Shown here in pieces: positions 40,490 through 52,800 of a DNA stretch of 64,000 bases; position 1 is the first letter of the stretch; each line of letters opens with the position of its first letter. Made by a program: the position numbers and the translations under genes. The DNA comes from Tetraselmis striata (taxonomy: Eukaryota > Chlorophyta > Chlorodendrophyceae > Chlorodendrales > Chlorodendraceae). The stretch covers positions 217,683 to 281,682 of the forward strand of contig VCJN01002185.1 of assembly GCA_006384855.1 (NCBI GenBank). The letters run 5' to 3'. The notes beneath the pieces are model-generated. The model was not told where the DNA came from, ran no database searches, and worked only from the letters and a program-made list of their open reading frames with translations.

Positions 40490-42195
40490 GATATCAACTT
40501 TCTCGCTATGATGTTGCCAACTCTCCTGCCGCGGGCCTATTATGTGGAACTGCTGGATTACGAGTCGGGTGGGTGCTTCATTTATATAGTTTTAGCTAAT
40601 ATCACATTGGGTTGTCCTTTTGTGTGTTCCATTGAGTCCCATGGCTATTTTTGAGTTTACATGAGCTAGCATCATAAGGCGATATCGGAAATCACCAAAA
40701 AAAAGGACAATCGTAATGGTCCTCTAAAGCGACTGCAAGGTGGAAGCAGTAACATGAGAAAACGCAGAATGGGCACAAGCACACGCATCAGACTTGGCCA
40801 TCTGCACACCGGCAGAGAGAATGCCGCCCAGGGTACCATGCATGCACGCAAGCCGAGACCCGCTGCAACAGCCCCCGCCGTGTGCGCGACAGGTGACGGC
40901 GGACTTCAACAGGCTGGCTGGCGACAAAGTTCCGAAGTGCCTGAACGGATTGACCACGAAGAAAGCAAGAGGTCGGGGCGGAAGGACCGCCAGGGAAGTT
41001 GCGCACAGCCAACAGCACCGCGAAGATGTAGACCACCGTCAAAGCGGACTTCCCGAGACGGCCGCGGTCCTCAACCACAAAAGGGTAGTACCGGTGAACA
41101 CCCTGCACTGGGGCGGAAGACGCCCGGTCCGCTGCCAACTTACCATGCTCCGCCTCAGTCGCCGCGATTCCCGGGGTGCACCAGCGGGGGTCGTTGCTCC
41201 AAGTGGGGGTCGTGGAGGACACGCACGCGAAGTCGATCACGTAATCGCACGCCCCCCCCCCCCCCCCCCCCCACCCCGCCAGCGTCAGGTCCGACGGGCC
41301 GCGAGCGGTCCGCTGGGCGCAGCCCACTCGTCTCAAGGGTCAAGTCGCCGGCTCCCGAACGGTCCCGGTCAAGCACCGCCCCCGCATCAATTGCCACAGA
41401 TGCCCACAGATTCTTCAATGAAAGCGGTATGCATGCGTTGCTTGTAGTTCGCTACGGGGCATATGGGTAGATGATCCACAATGAAATCCGTAGCGCTCCG
41501 GTTCGAGCCATCCGTAGAGCGAAGCCATAAGGGATCAATACCACACGTGGGGCCAGGGCAAGTGACAAGCGCGGAACCTCCGCGCGGGCAAAGGCCTAGT
41601 ACCCGCGCAGCGGCGGCCGAATAAGCAGCATGGGGAATCTTGCGGGCTGACTCGTGATCCGACTGGAAAAGCGATAGGGAGCCCGGCCCGCACGCGCTGT
41701 ACAAGCGCAGGGTATCAAGTCGCGAGGCCGCGGCACAAGTACGTTGGAAGCTGAGATCGAGGGCCACGAAGTCACGCAAGCGAATCGCACGGCTGAGGTG
41801 GCGTTGGACAACCATGGTCGTGGGTTGATCATCGGAGGCCGCACCCGGACCCGTACCCGAGGGCGGAGCAGTAGAACCTGGCAGCGATTCTGGGAGGGAA
41901 ACAGTCGTCGCTGACGGAGGGTGTGCCACTAAATCGCAAGGCGACCGTATCTTCAGAGCTACAAAGGCTGGCTATTTCTCCTAGAGGAGTTTATGCTGGT
42001 TCCATTATTCATCTAAGATGATGTAGCCACTTGTACTTTAACATGCTGTAACATCGTCTTGAAATATGATGTTAGATGCAGATGTTCCCTATTCCTGATA
42101 TTGAATACGACTATATACGAATGTCGTGACTGAGCTCTAGTCATGATAGAAAATCATCAATGGTAATCGTACCGTGCGCGATTGTGCCTGTTGTA
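40490..42195 (+). repeat. Copia-family LTR relic split by a LINE fragment
   Basis: 40,569-40,672 aligns with 8,175-8,275 (GTGGGTG...CATTTA.ATAGT...CTAAT.TCACAT). 42,000-42,190 aligns with 8,275-8,545, ending in a short ATGAT/ATCAT hairpin followed by GTAATCGTACCGTGCGCGAT. The two halves are therefore one diverged LTR interrupted between about 40,680 and 41,970. Confidence 0.55.
40788..41929 (-). pseudogene. 3' fragment of a non-LTR (LINE) retrotransposon
   Basis: The minus strand carries LQ-type repeat protein VQRHLSRAIRLRDFVALDLS, then SALVTCPGPTCGIDPLWLRS. After a 21-base C run (plus strand 41,252-41,272, a Gly stretch on the minus strand) it continues with ACDYVIDFACVSSTTPTW, YYPFVVEDRGRLGKSAL. 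This 'D...lD.acv...pG.aA..aE..K...Y.pfv.E..GrlG' pattern is what follows the RT domain in many non-LTR elements. No RT palm is present, so it is a 5'-truncated or partial copy lying inside the LTR relic. Family assignment is by pattern only. Confidence 0.45.
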
Positions 42196-43060
42196 TAGTA
42201 AGCCCAGAATAATAGGTAAATCCAAAAGTATGACGAGGGTGTCTGAAACGCCGCCGGCATGCTTCGCTTTGTTTCTTTTGCCGTCTCCGAGTTCGGCTCG
42301 ATGGCCCCGCACGCTGAGGCCTGCTTGGTGGAGCTCGCGAAAGCTAGCCACACGCACACTGGCCAAAAAATCGGCCAGCTCTTGCCTGCGTGGCGCCGCC
42401 GTTTTTCTTTTGCTCATCAACATGGCACATGCAGACACCGTTCTTGGCGGGGTCGCGGCGGCGCGCGCGGCGGCACGTAGTGATGGTGCTCCTGCGCCTG
42501 CGTCGCGTCGCTCGTTGGCATGTGTTGCTATGACCCGGCTCATCGGCTGCAAGCGTACTCGCCGCAGGTGATGGCCTACCCCGGGGCGGTGGTCCCCATT
42601 GGTTTCATGTTTCCCTTTCGGTCTTTTTGGTCGTTCCTTGGCCTCAGTGCTTCATTGCTTCCCTTGACCCTTTGGTTCCTTGGCAGCTTGGCGACTTCGT
42701 GGTTCCCTTGGCTCTTGATTTCCTTGGTTCTTGGCTCCCTGGCCTCCTGCTTGACCTTGGTTTCAGGCGTATGTCTCTTTTGCTGGCAACGTTTTAAACA
42801 TAATTGGTTTTAGTTCTGTTTATGGTGCGCATGTGTTCAAGCACTGATGTATCGCTAAGTAAGTAGAACAATTGGTAGCGAGTTAAAGCCCTGATATGTA
42901 AAAAATGTAAAAAATAATTGGTAGCGAGTGATGGGGATGAAACCCTACTGCATATTAATCCTTAATCTAAATTTATTAAAGGTTTGCATTTATCGCAGTC
43001 AAATACGTACTACGCGAAATCGTGTAATATCCAGAAGGAGAATTTGAGATATACAGTACA
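42196..43060. other. gene-free stretch, GC to AT transition
   Basis: A GC-rich part (42,240-42,600) has overlapping open frames on both strands with no known domain (up to 131 codons). This gives way to AT-richer DNA with CTTGG/TTCC-rich short repeats and no coding signal. Confidence 0.4.
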
Positions 43061-43078
43061 CTACGTCATAATTTTGGG

Positions 43079-43456
43079 TTGTTAGTTCCGGAGTTCAGGG
43101 ATTTTATTAGTAGTCAGGTTAGTGCGTCAACGCCTGAGGACTTAACTGCCTTTATTTTGGGCGGGGTCCCCCCCTCCCTTCACGGCGCCCTGGATTTTAC
43201 TGGGAATGGGAAAATTTTCCAACTATGGCGTCGGGCCCTCCCTCACATTGCCTTTTTTGTTGCACATGTATCGCACTCCCGAAATGCTTTGCTCCGCGGG
43301 TTGGGGCTTGCCCCAACTCGCATTACTCGAATGGGCCGACGCCCAAACGGGTAGGGCGGACCTTTCGTGGTCAGTGCCGGGTATTTTGATGGCAGTGTTT
43401 TAGATTTAGACGTTGATCCAACAGTGTTGGAAATTCCGCCACTGGGCTCCAATTAG
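43079..43456 (+). pseudogene. small coding remnant, unknown
   Basis: Three overlapping plus-strand frames appear to carry one decayed protein: FRDFISSQVSASTPEDLTAF, then LPFLLHMYRTPEMLCSAGWG, then FVVSAGYFDGSVLDLDVDPT, ending at a stop near 43,456. At least two frameshifts are needed. No family recognised. Confidence 0.25.
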
Positions 43457-43870
43457 TCTTGCGAAATGCTTCGGCAATTTGCTTGATGACTATAACGGAG
43501 CGTCGCCTACCCAGGGCTTTCCGTAACTGGATTGCTGCCTAAACGGCCGTCGTAGAGACGCTGCAAGGGTTTCACTGGTGCCAGTCCTGTCCCGGGGGCG
43601 AAAAGAAAAGAAAACAAAACAGTACACTACGATACTGCTCGCACCAAATATTACCAGCCCAGGGACTGGAAGCTACCCTCGATATAGCGCGCCAAAGATC
43701 ACGGATCTCAGCATCACCGCCCGTGATTATTGTACCATATGCCGCGCAGCGCAGGCGCAATCATCGACGATGAATGTGACCTACGATGACAGTGACCCGT
43801 GTGCGCCGATGCGCTACAGGTAGTCGTCATTGGCTCAATCTCCCCGAATCTACATGCAATCTTTGCGTTC

Positions 43871-44056
43871 CTGGCGCCAGCGTGGCGCTGGGTATTCACT
43901 CGCTACTTGCTGGCGTCGGGAAAACATCCGAAATAAAACATTAGCAACTATCAGTGGGCGAATCCTGCAGTCCGGGCACGGGCAGTCGTCGGGCCGTGGC
44001 ACGCTTGTCATGTAAACGCTATGCTGAACTGAACACGCCTCTGCTGCTGTATAAAA
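43871..44056 (+). promoter_or_regulatory. LHCII copy 2 promoter
   Basis: CTGGCGCCAGCGTGGCGC block at 43,871 (276 bp before the ATG) and TATAAAA at 44,050-44,056. The upstream part (from about 43,825) aligns with copies 3-5, but from about 43,930 to the ATG the sequence differs, so copy 2 has a distinct core promoter and 5' UTR. Confidence 0.6.
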
Positions 44057-44146
44057 CCTCGAACCTCCCAACATCTGTCCAACGTCTCCCACTCTCTCAC
44101 CTCATCTTTCCGCCCCGTCCCCCCACCAACTTTCCCCTCCATCACC

Positions 44147-44899
44147 ATGGCTGCCATCGCCGCCCGTTCCTTCGCCGCCACCGTGGCCGGCCAGACCTCG
44201 GTCGCCACCCGCGGCCGCAAGCAGGTCACCCGCGCCGCTGTCGAGTTCTACGGCCCCGACCGCGCCAAGTGGCTGGGCCCCTACTCCGGCAGCACCCCCT
44301 CCTACCTGACCGGCGAGTTCCCCGGCGACTACGGCTGGGACACCGCCGGGCTGTCGTCCGACCCCGAGACCTTCCGTCGCTACCGCGAGCTGGAGCTGAT
44401 CCACGCCCGCTGGGCTATGCTGGGCGCTCTGGGCTGTGTCACCCCCGAGCTGCTGGCCAAGAACGGCACCAACTTCGGCGAGGCGGTGTGGTTCAAGGCC
44501 GGCGCGCAGATCTTCTCCGAGGGCGGCCTTGACTACCTGGGCAACTCCAGCCTGATCCATGCGCAGTCCATCCTGGCCATCGTGTTCACGCAGGTGCTGC
44601 TGATGGGCCTGATCGAGGGATACCGCGTGAACGGCGGCCCCGCCGGCGAGGGCCTGGACCCGCTGTACCCCGGCGAGTCGTTCGACCCCCTGGGCCTGGC
44701 TGACGACCCCGACACCTTCGCGGAGCTGAAGGTGAAGGAGATCAAGAACGGTCGGCTGGCGATGTTCTCCATGTTCGGCTTTTTCGTGCAGGCGATCGTG
44801 ACCGGCAAGGGCCCCATCGAGAACCTGGACGCCCACCTGGCGGACCCCAGCGGCGCCAATGGCTTTGCCATGGCCACCAAGTTCGTGCCCGGCAACTAA
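44147..44899 (+). CDS. LHCII chlorophyll a/b-binding protein, copy 2
   Basis: 250 aa, identical in protein sequence to copies 1 and 3, with only synonymous base changes. No intron. Same transit peptide, trimerisation motif and three membrane helices as described for copy 1. It is the first member of the tightly spaced 3' cluster and the only one of copies 2-5 with a TATAAAA box of its own type. The 3' UTR begins AATATCCCGTATAGATTCTA and is shared with copies 3-5. Confidence 0.97.
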   Translation: MAAIAARSFAATVAGQTSVATRGRKQVTRAAVEFYGPDRAKWLGPYSGSTPSYLTGEFPGDYGWDTAGLSSDPETFRRYRELELIHARWAMLGALGCVTPELLAKNGTNFGEAVWFKAGAQIFSEGGLDYLGNSSLIHAQSILAIVFTQVLLMGLIEGYRVNGGPAGEGLDPLYPGESFDPLGLADDPDTFAELKVKEIKNGRLAMFSMFGFFVQAIVTGKGPIENLDAHLADPSGANGFAMATKFVPGN

Positions 44900-47800
44900 A
44901 TATCCCGTATAGATTCTAGAACATATCATTCTAGGCAGCGTATAAATGCCCTTTTTAATCATTGCCTCATATACTGGCGTTAACACTACCTTCCTCTGGT
45001 CGTCGTGCTTGGATGCAGCCCACACGTATGAATGTCATCCTCATTCACCAATGCTATATCATTACACAGATGTTGATGTGATTTATATTCGCTGTTATAT
45101 ACTATGGTTCCAGAACACAATGAAACCTGCTGTGCATGGAGTGATTCACTTGAGCGGCAGTGTGTGCATTATGTATGTATCTATGGATAGCACATGCAGT
45201 TTGTTGGTGTTGTTGCGGAATGTTTCTGCAAAACAACATTCAGACAGACAATGAAACAGAAGCATTATTCCAGAGACATTCCATCGGCCTGCGCAGAGGG
45301 TAAGCATTACACCCATGTTCGTTTGCCTCTGGGTGTTCCAAGGGAAGTTATAAGCAGCACCTTCACTGATCAGCATCCCCATTATCAACATTAACCATAC
45401 ACCGGGTATGCTGCCAGGTCGCGCGCACTGGATGCGTTGTTCGTGGTGATCGGTGCGATGAAACTATGTATACAAACGGCGGATCACTCCCAACTCAGCT
45501 GAGCCTACAGATGTGAGCTCCTTGACTTCAAACCGTTACTGCTCTTTGAAACACAGCCTGCTCGGTACCGGCACCGACTCGCCCATAACATAATGGAATG
45601 TGAGTAAAAGCGGCTCACACTGGTGTTGAAAGCAATCTGTCATTTTTCCTTATATGTTTATGCAGCGGTTTCTCAGCGCAGTTGCCTTGCTCGGGCCTCC
45701 AATGCGCACCGCATCGCCTCCGCTTAGTCATTTCTATGTGAACTGCCTCTACAAACCGCGGTGAAATCAGTTGGCTCTACCGTAGATACGACGTGAAACA
45801 ACAGCTAGAGACCAGCAGGGCGCCCTACCCAACATGCCATATCGTCATGCTCCGCCGCGGAGCAAATTGTAGTTTTATATCAATTGGAATATGTAATTGA
45901 GTGCGCATTCAGGCTTGTGTATGTGGCATAGTGCTGCACCGTGGTTCTTATTGTTTTTCCTCTTTGGTATAAGTATATGAGTAATAATTATATCTTGGCG
46001 ACTGCGCACAGTCAGCAAACGAGCAACTACAGGTATTGTCTCAGGATCTACTGGTGCCGGCGCACCTATAAGAAACGTATAATAGTAAGCTGAATTCAAC
46101 CTGGGCTTGCATGCAACCTTTAAGAAACGTATTTTACAACCTAGAAGAACATTGTAGTTTCGTCTACCTCTGGCCTCTGGCAGACAGGGCAGTTTCTTAT
46201 TCGCATTGTACAGGTGCCGATGCTGGAATAAGGACAGCTTTAAGGACGGGTTGTGGGCATGTTTGTCATACCTTTTGGCGAGACTCTGAGTCGCAGCGCT
46301 TGCTGGAGCAAGGGGATGCTCATCAGAGGCCGAGCTGCGGAAGTCATGGCGCAACGCAGGTGGGTCGCGGGCTAGTACAGGGAGGCGGTTACAGGTTCAC
46401 GGGTGACTTGTTCTGCTGGTGGTTACAAATGCGGAAAATACTGGCTGTCGTGAGGAACAGGCCCGGCTGCCCCCCTGGTTTCTAACAAACACAATTCATT
46501 TGCAGTCAGCCCCAGGCACGGTCCCAGGTCTGCTGGTAGTTGGGCTCCCTCTTGGAACCAACTGTCACTTCCTAATCCCGGTAACTAATCATTGCAACTG
46601 TACTTTTTCATCAAATTTTGGTCTTGATCTTCTCTTGCCTCATCCTTCATCCCAGCAGAAAACCGGTTCGGCCCACAGACCACCGCGAAACATGCCGAGA
46701 ACCTGCCCTGGCTGCCAAAGGCCAAATGTAGATGAAACTATTACGTACCTATATTTAAAAATTATTAAGCACCTATATAGCGAATGTTCTCCTAGGATGC
46801 ACGCAAGCCCAGATTGAGGCTTATAATGACACAGAAAACGGAAGGGGTTGAAACTGCCAGATTTTTTGGCAGCTTCACTCCCCCCTCCAATATAACTAGC
46901 ATTTAACTAACCCCTCTGCGCCGCCATGCTGCCAGAAACCCTTGGGAAAGGGTGCGCAGTGACCCATGATCCGCCGCTGCTTGCCCAGCTGCTTGGATAA
47001 GTTCACAGGCAGTTTTGCTCTAGTACAACAAACTAACAAAAAGTTGCCAGCTTGGCATTGTTTCTCAGTGGATGGCTCCTGAAGAGGCGCTCTCGTGGCG
47101 ATCTTGGCTGTTAACCCTAGGCAGGGTGCAAGTACAGCATTGCCTAAAGGTGGGGGCATGCGACTGGCAGCAAGTCTCGTGCCATTTCTGGCTGAAAACT
47201 GTTATGAATAATATAGCATAAGCTGTACAATTCTAAACTGCTCTGAGGTGCGCCGGCACCCGCAGATCCTGAGGTAAGACCTGAGTGCCCGCCGCGTTCA
47301 CCAAGATATAGATATACTTCCACCAAAGCAGGTGAGCAGTCAGATCGGCGATGCAGTACTATACCGTATATGCAGGCATGAATGGGTACTGACGAGGTGG
47401 AGCCTGACGACATGGCATGTTGCGCTGCGCGCCCTGCTGTTCTCTGGCTGCTGTATCGTATTGCATCTACGGTATATCCAATTGATTTGGCCGCGGCTTT
47501 CAGGGGCAGCTCACATAGAAGTGACTAAATGGAGGCGGTGCGCATTGGAAGCCGAGTAAGGCAACCGCTGAGAAGCCGCTGCAGAAGCAAGTGAGGAAAA
47601 TCGACGATAAACACAGATAGATAGAGCTTGAACTGGTCGTGCGAGGCAGCTAGCCAAATAATGGCGTTAACATGCCAGTGGTATGCGGCAGCCCAATTAT
47701 GTGGAAGCACTCCTGTCAGAGTGAAGGGGGCGGGCTAAACGGTTCCCTACTGTGCGAGCAGATAGTGCTCCAGGGTGTGTCTAGATGACACACACACCTG

Positions 47801-48775
47801 CTGAGTAGTGCCCGGCGGAAGAGAGACGGTACTATGTGTGCATGAAAGGAGGCGCAGCATAAATGACGGACTTGCTACATCTAGCTTTGACACCTAGCTT
47901 TGATTTAGTACCAGACTTCCATGAGTCGCAATAATAGCCGCAGGTTGATCATCTGCTCTGCTTGCTTACTTGGTGCGTATGGATATGTTCATCCACAACC
48001 CTTACTGCTTCGTCCACACTGGTGCCAAGCTTTCGCTGCATATGTTTGCAGCATTGCGTTTAATCCATTAATACTGTGTCTGGGTACTCGCCTTGGGACG
48101 ATGCAACTTTTGGTTGCTTTTGACATGCGAGTAGCGCCTGTGCAGGAAAGCTGAGACACGGCCACTGTGCTCCTCCTGTATCACCCGGCCGCGTGTTTGA
48201 ACTAGTGATGAGCGCGCGGCCTTCCTCGCTGGGTAATATTTAATATTTGTACCCTGCCTGGCCCTACTTGCAAGTATTTTCTCCCTGCCACGGCCCTGAC
48301 ATTCCATGTGCGAGTGGTCGTATGGACGAACAATATCCATCGCCCCAGACGACAGGTGAAATGATAGCCGGATAGACGCTGCGCCGCGCCCCCGGGCGGG
48401 GTGCCGCTGGAACCGGCAGCAACCCACCCTCCGCTCTGCCCACAAACAGCGTCAACCAGTCGCAAGTTTCGTGCTGCATCCCTCCCCGTCTGGGCCCGCG
48501 GCCGTATGGGATCTGCCGCCTGGCCCCTCTGGCTGCTGCTGTATGAGAACATGAAGGCGATACGCGAGGGCGCAGGCAACAAGGTGCCGGTGGTCGATAT
48601 TTGCTTTATGATAACTAGTGAGTGTCTACCAGGTAAACAATACCGACAATCACACCGTAAAAATGCAGTATCTGCGTACATGTCGACGACGGTTCGTGAT
48701 GATTGTCTCGTTTGTGTATCGTGTTTTGATCTTGCGTATATCGTCATTATGACGCGCAAGAGATCATGGTGACGA
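44900..48775. repeat. LHCII array spacer, unit 1
   Basis: About 3.9 kb repeated after copies 3, 4 and (cut by the window end) 5. No gene is supported: the open frames in it change length, frame and stop between units. Landmarks are a 3' UTR-like start, an AT-rich middle, and a CCCTGCCTGGCCCTACTTGC block near the end. Confidence 0.85.
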
Positions 48776-48851
48776 ATGATTTGTCCCATGTGCGCTCCAG
48801 ATCGGCGTTATTGGCTCAATCTCCCCGAATCTGCTTGCAATCTTTGCCTTC

Positions 48852-49030
48852 CTGGCGCCAGCGTGGCGCTGGGTATTCACTCTCTGCTTGCTGGCTGGCG
48901 TCGAAAACACCCGAAACATAGCAAACCCTGCCAACTTGTTTCGTGCCGGGCTCGCGCTGTCAGGCGGGGGTGGCGCGCCTCTACTCTCAAAGCTACCTCT
49001 AGGTATGAACTGGCCTGTGCCGCATAAATA
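48852..49030 (+). promoter_or_regulatory. LHCII copy 3 promoter
   Basis: CTGGCGCCAGCGTGGCGC at 48,852, 265 bp before the ATG. It contains CCAGCG-TGG-CGCTGG, an imperfect palindrome that could be a regulator site. A CATAAATA box lies at 49,023-49,030. Confidence 0.6.
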
Positions 49031-49116
49031 GCTGCAATCGTCCTCAGGGTTTCAACAGTGTCCGCGCCCCGCACATAAACTCCTTCCGTTCGCTTCCCAT
49101 CTTTTCGTCTGTCACC

Positions 49117-49869
49117 ATGGCTGCCATCGCCGCCCGCTCCTTCGCCGCCACCGTGGCCGGCCAGACCTCGGTCGCCACCCGCGGCCGCAAGCAGGTCACC
49201 CGCGCCGCTGTCGAGTTCTACGGCCCCGACCGCGCCAAGTGGCTGGGCCCCTACTCCGGCAGCACCCCCTCCTACCTGACCGGCGAGTTCCCCGGCGACT
49301 ATGGCTGGGACACCGCCGGGCTGTCGTCCGACCCCGAGACCTTCCGTCGCTACCGCGAGCTGGAGCTGATCCACGCCCGCTGGGCTATGCTGGGCGCTCT
49401 GGGCTGCGTCACCCCCGAGCTGCTGGCCAAGAACGGCACCAACTTCGGCGAGGCGGTGTGGTTCAAGGCCGGCGCGCAGATCTTCTCCGAGGGCGGCCTT
49501 GACTACCTGGGCAACTCCAGCCTGATCCATGCGCAGTCCATCCTGGCCATCGTGTTCACGCAGGTGCTGCTGATGGGCCTGATCGAGGGATACCGCGTGA
49601 ACGGCGGGCCTGCCGGCGAGGGCCTGGACCCGCTGTACCCCGGCGAGTCGTTCGACCCCCTGGGCCTGGCTGACGACCCCGACACCTTCGCGGAGCTGAA
49701 GGTGAAGGAGATCAAGAACGGTCGGCTGGCGATGTTCTCCATGTTCGGCTTTTTCGTGCAGGCGATCGTGACCGGCAAGGGCCCCATCGAGAACCTGGAC
49801 GCCCACCTGGCGGACCCCAGCGGCGCCAATGGCTTTGCCATGGCCACCAAGTTCGTGCCCGGCAACTAA
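49117..49869 (+). CDS. LHCII chlorophyll a/b-binding protein, copy 3
   Basis: 250 aa, identical in protein sequence to copies 1 and 2. Intronless. It starts 4,970 bp after copy 2, and the 3' UTR and following 0.9 kb are almost identical to those of copy 2, pointing to recent duplication or conversion. Its promoter resembles copies 4 and 5 instead, so the promoter and the downstream flank do not share the same nearest relative. Confidence 0.97.
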   Translation: MAAIAARSFAATVAGQTSVATRGRKQVTRAAVEFYGPDRAKWLGPYSGSTPSYLTGEFPGDYGWDTAGLSSDPETFRRYRELELIHARWAMLGALGCVTPELLAKNGTNFGEAVWFKAGAQIFSEGGLDYLGNSSLIHAQSILAIVFTQVLLMGLIEGYRVNGGPAGEGLDPLYPGESFDPLGLADDPDTFAELKVKEIKNGRLAMFSMFGFFVQAIVTGKGPIENLDAHLADPSGANGFAMATKFVPGN

Positions 49870-52800
49870 ATATCCCGTATAGATTCTAGAACATATCATT
49901 CTAGGCAGCGTATAAATGCCCTTTTTAATCATTGCCTCATATACTGGCGTTAACACTACCTTCCTCTGGTCGTCGTGCTTGGATGCAGCCCACACGTATG
50001 AATGTCATCCTCATTCACCAATGCTATATCATTACACAGATGTTGATGTGATTTACATTCGCTGTTATATACTATGGTTCCAGAACACAATGAAACCTGC
50101 TGTGCATGGAGTGATTCACTTGAGCGGCAGTGTGTGCATTATGTATGTATCTATGGATAGCACATGCAGTTTGTTGGTGTTGTTGCGGAATGTTGCTGCA
50201 AAACCACATTCAGACAGACAATGAAACAGAAGCATTATTCCAGAGACATCCCATCGGCCTGCGCAGAGGGTAAGCATTACACCCATGTTCGTTTGCCTCT
50301 GAGTGTTCCAAGGGAAGTTATAAGCAGCACCTTCACTGATCAGCATCCCCATTATCAACATTAACCATACACCGGGTATGCTGCCAGGTCGCGCGCACTG
50401 GATGCGTTGTTCGTGGTGATCGGTGCGATGAAACTATGTATACAAACGGCGGATCACTCCCAACTCAGCTGAGCCTACAGATGTGAGCTCCTTGACTTCA
50501 AACCGTTACTGCTCTTTGAAACACAGCCTGCTCGGTACCGGCACCGACTCGCCCATAACATAATGGAATGTGAGTAAAAGCGGCTCACACTGGTGTTGAA
50601 AGCAATCTGTCATTTTTCCTTATATGTTTATGCAGCGGTTTCTCAGCGCAGTTGCCTTGCTCGGGCCTCCAATGCGCACCGCATCGCCTCCGCTTAGTCA
50701 TTTCTATGTGAACTGCCTGTACAAACCGCGGTGAAATCAGTTGGCTCTACTGCAGATACGACGTGAAACAACAGCTAGAGACCAGCAGGGCGCCCTACCC
50801 AACATGCCATATCGTCATGCTCCGCCGCGGAGCAAATTGTGGTTTTATATCAATTGGGATATGTACTTGAGTGCGCATTCAGGCTTGTGTATGTGGCATA
50901 GTGCTGCACCGTGGTTCTTATTGTTTTTCCTCTTTGGTATAAGTATATGAGTAATAATTATATCTTGGCGACTGCGCACAGTCAGCAAACGAGCAACCAC
51001 AGGTATTGTCTCAGGATCTACTGGTGCCGGCGCACCTGTAAGAAACGTATAATAGTAAGCTGAATTCAACCTGGGCTTGCATGCAACCTATAAGAACATT
51101 CTCTGGTGCATTGTAGTTTCGTCTACCTCTGGCCTCTGGCAGACAGGGCAGTTTCTTATTCGCATTGTACAGGTGCCGATGCTGGAATAAGGACAGCTTT
51201 AAGGACGGGTTGTGGGCATGTTTGTCATACCCTATGGCGAGACTCTGAGTCGCAGCGCTTGCTGGAGCAAGGGGATGCTCATCAGAGGCCAAGCTGCGGA
51301 AGTCATGGCGCAATGCAGGTGCGTCGCGGGCTAGTACAGGGAGGCGGTTACAGGTTCACGGGTGACTTGTTCTGCTGGTGGTTACAAATGCGGAAAATAC
51401 TGGCTGTCGTGAGGAACAGGCCCGGCTGCCCCCCTGGTTTCTAACAAACACAATTCATTTGCAGTCAGCCCCAGGCACGGTCCCAGGTCTGCTGGTAGTT
51501 GGGCTCCCTCTTGGAACCAACTGTCACTTCCTAATCCCGGTAACTAATCATTGCAACTGTACTTTTTCATCAAATTTTGGTCTTGATCTTCTCTTGCCTC
51601 ATCCTTCATCCCAGCAGAAAACCGGTTCGGCCCACAGACCACCGCGAAACATGCCGAGAACCTGCCCTGGCTGCCAAAGGCCAAATGTAGATGAAACTAT
51701 TACGTACCTATATATTAACTATTGAGCACCTATATAGCGAATGTTCTCCTAGGATGCACGCAAGCCCAGATTGAGGCTTATAATGACACAGAAAACGGAA
51801 GGGGTTGAAACTGCCAGATTTTTTGGCAGCTTCACTCCCCCCTCTAAAATAACTAGCATTTAACTAACCCCTCTGCGCCGCCATGCTGCCAGAAACCCTT
51901 GGGAAAGGGTGCGCAGTGACCCATGATCCGCCGCTGCTTGCCCAGCTGCTTGGATAAGTTCACAGGCAGTTTTACTGTAGTACAACAAACTAACAAAAAG
52001 TTGCCAGCTCGGCATTGGTCCTCAGTGGATGGCTCCTGAAGAGGCGCTCTCGTGCCGATCTTGGCTGTTAACCCTAGGCAGGGTGCAAGTACAGCATTGC
52101 CTAAAGGTGGGGGCATGCAACTGGCAGCAAGTCTCGTGCCATTTCTGGCCGAAAACTGTTATTAATAATATAGCATAAGTTGTACAATTCGAAACTGCTC
52201 TGAGGTGCGCCGGCACCCGCAGATCCTGAGGCAAGACCTATAGTATGCTGAGTGTCCACCGCGTTTACCAAGATACAGATATACTTCCACCAAAGCAGGT
52301 GAGCAGTCAGATCGGCGATGCAGTACTATACCGTATATGCAAGCCTGAATGGGTACTGACGAGGTGGAGCCTGACGACATGGCATGTTGCGCTGCGTGCC
52401 CTGTTCTCTGGCTGCTGTATCATATCGCATCTACGGTATATCCAATTGATTTGGCCGCGGCTTTCAGGGGCAACTCACATAGAAGTGAATAAATGGATGC
52501 GGTGCGCATTGGAGGCCGAGTAAGGCAACCGCTGAGAAGCCGTTGCAGAAGGAACTGAGGAAAATCGACGATAAACACAGATAGATAGAGCTTGAACTGG
52601 TCGTGCGAGGCAGCTAGCCAAATGATGGCGTGAACGTGCCAGAGCTATGCGGCAGCCCAATTATGTGGAGGCACTCCTGTCAGAGTGAAGGGGGCGGGCT
52701 AAACGGTTCCCTACTGTGCGAGCAGATAGTGCTCGAGGGTGTTTCTAGATGACACACACACCTGAGTAGTGCCCGGCGGAAGAGAGACGGTACTATGTGT

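Noticed and set aside
44946-48775. Many small open frames repeated in each LHCII spacer (for example 102, 124, 132 and 159 codons)
   Set aside because: They recur only because the spacer is duplicated. Frames are lengthened, cut or shifted between units and none has a recognisable domain.
48877-49995. Long minus-strand open frames (up to 372 codons) antisense to each LHCII gene
   Set aside because: They mirror the strong codon bias of the LHCII genes; the translation is a Gly/Val/Leu/Gln/His-rich pattern with no domain and appears at every copy.
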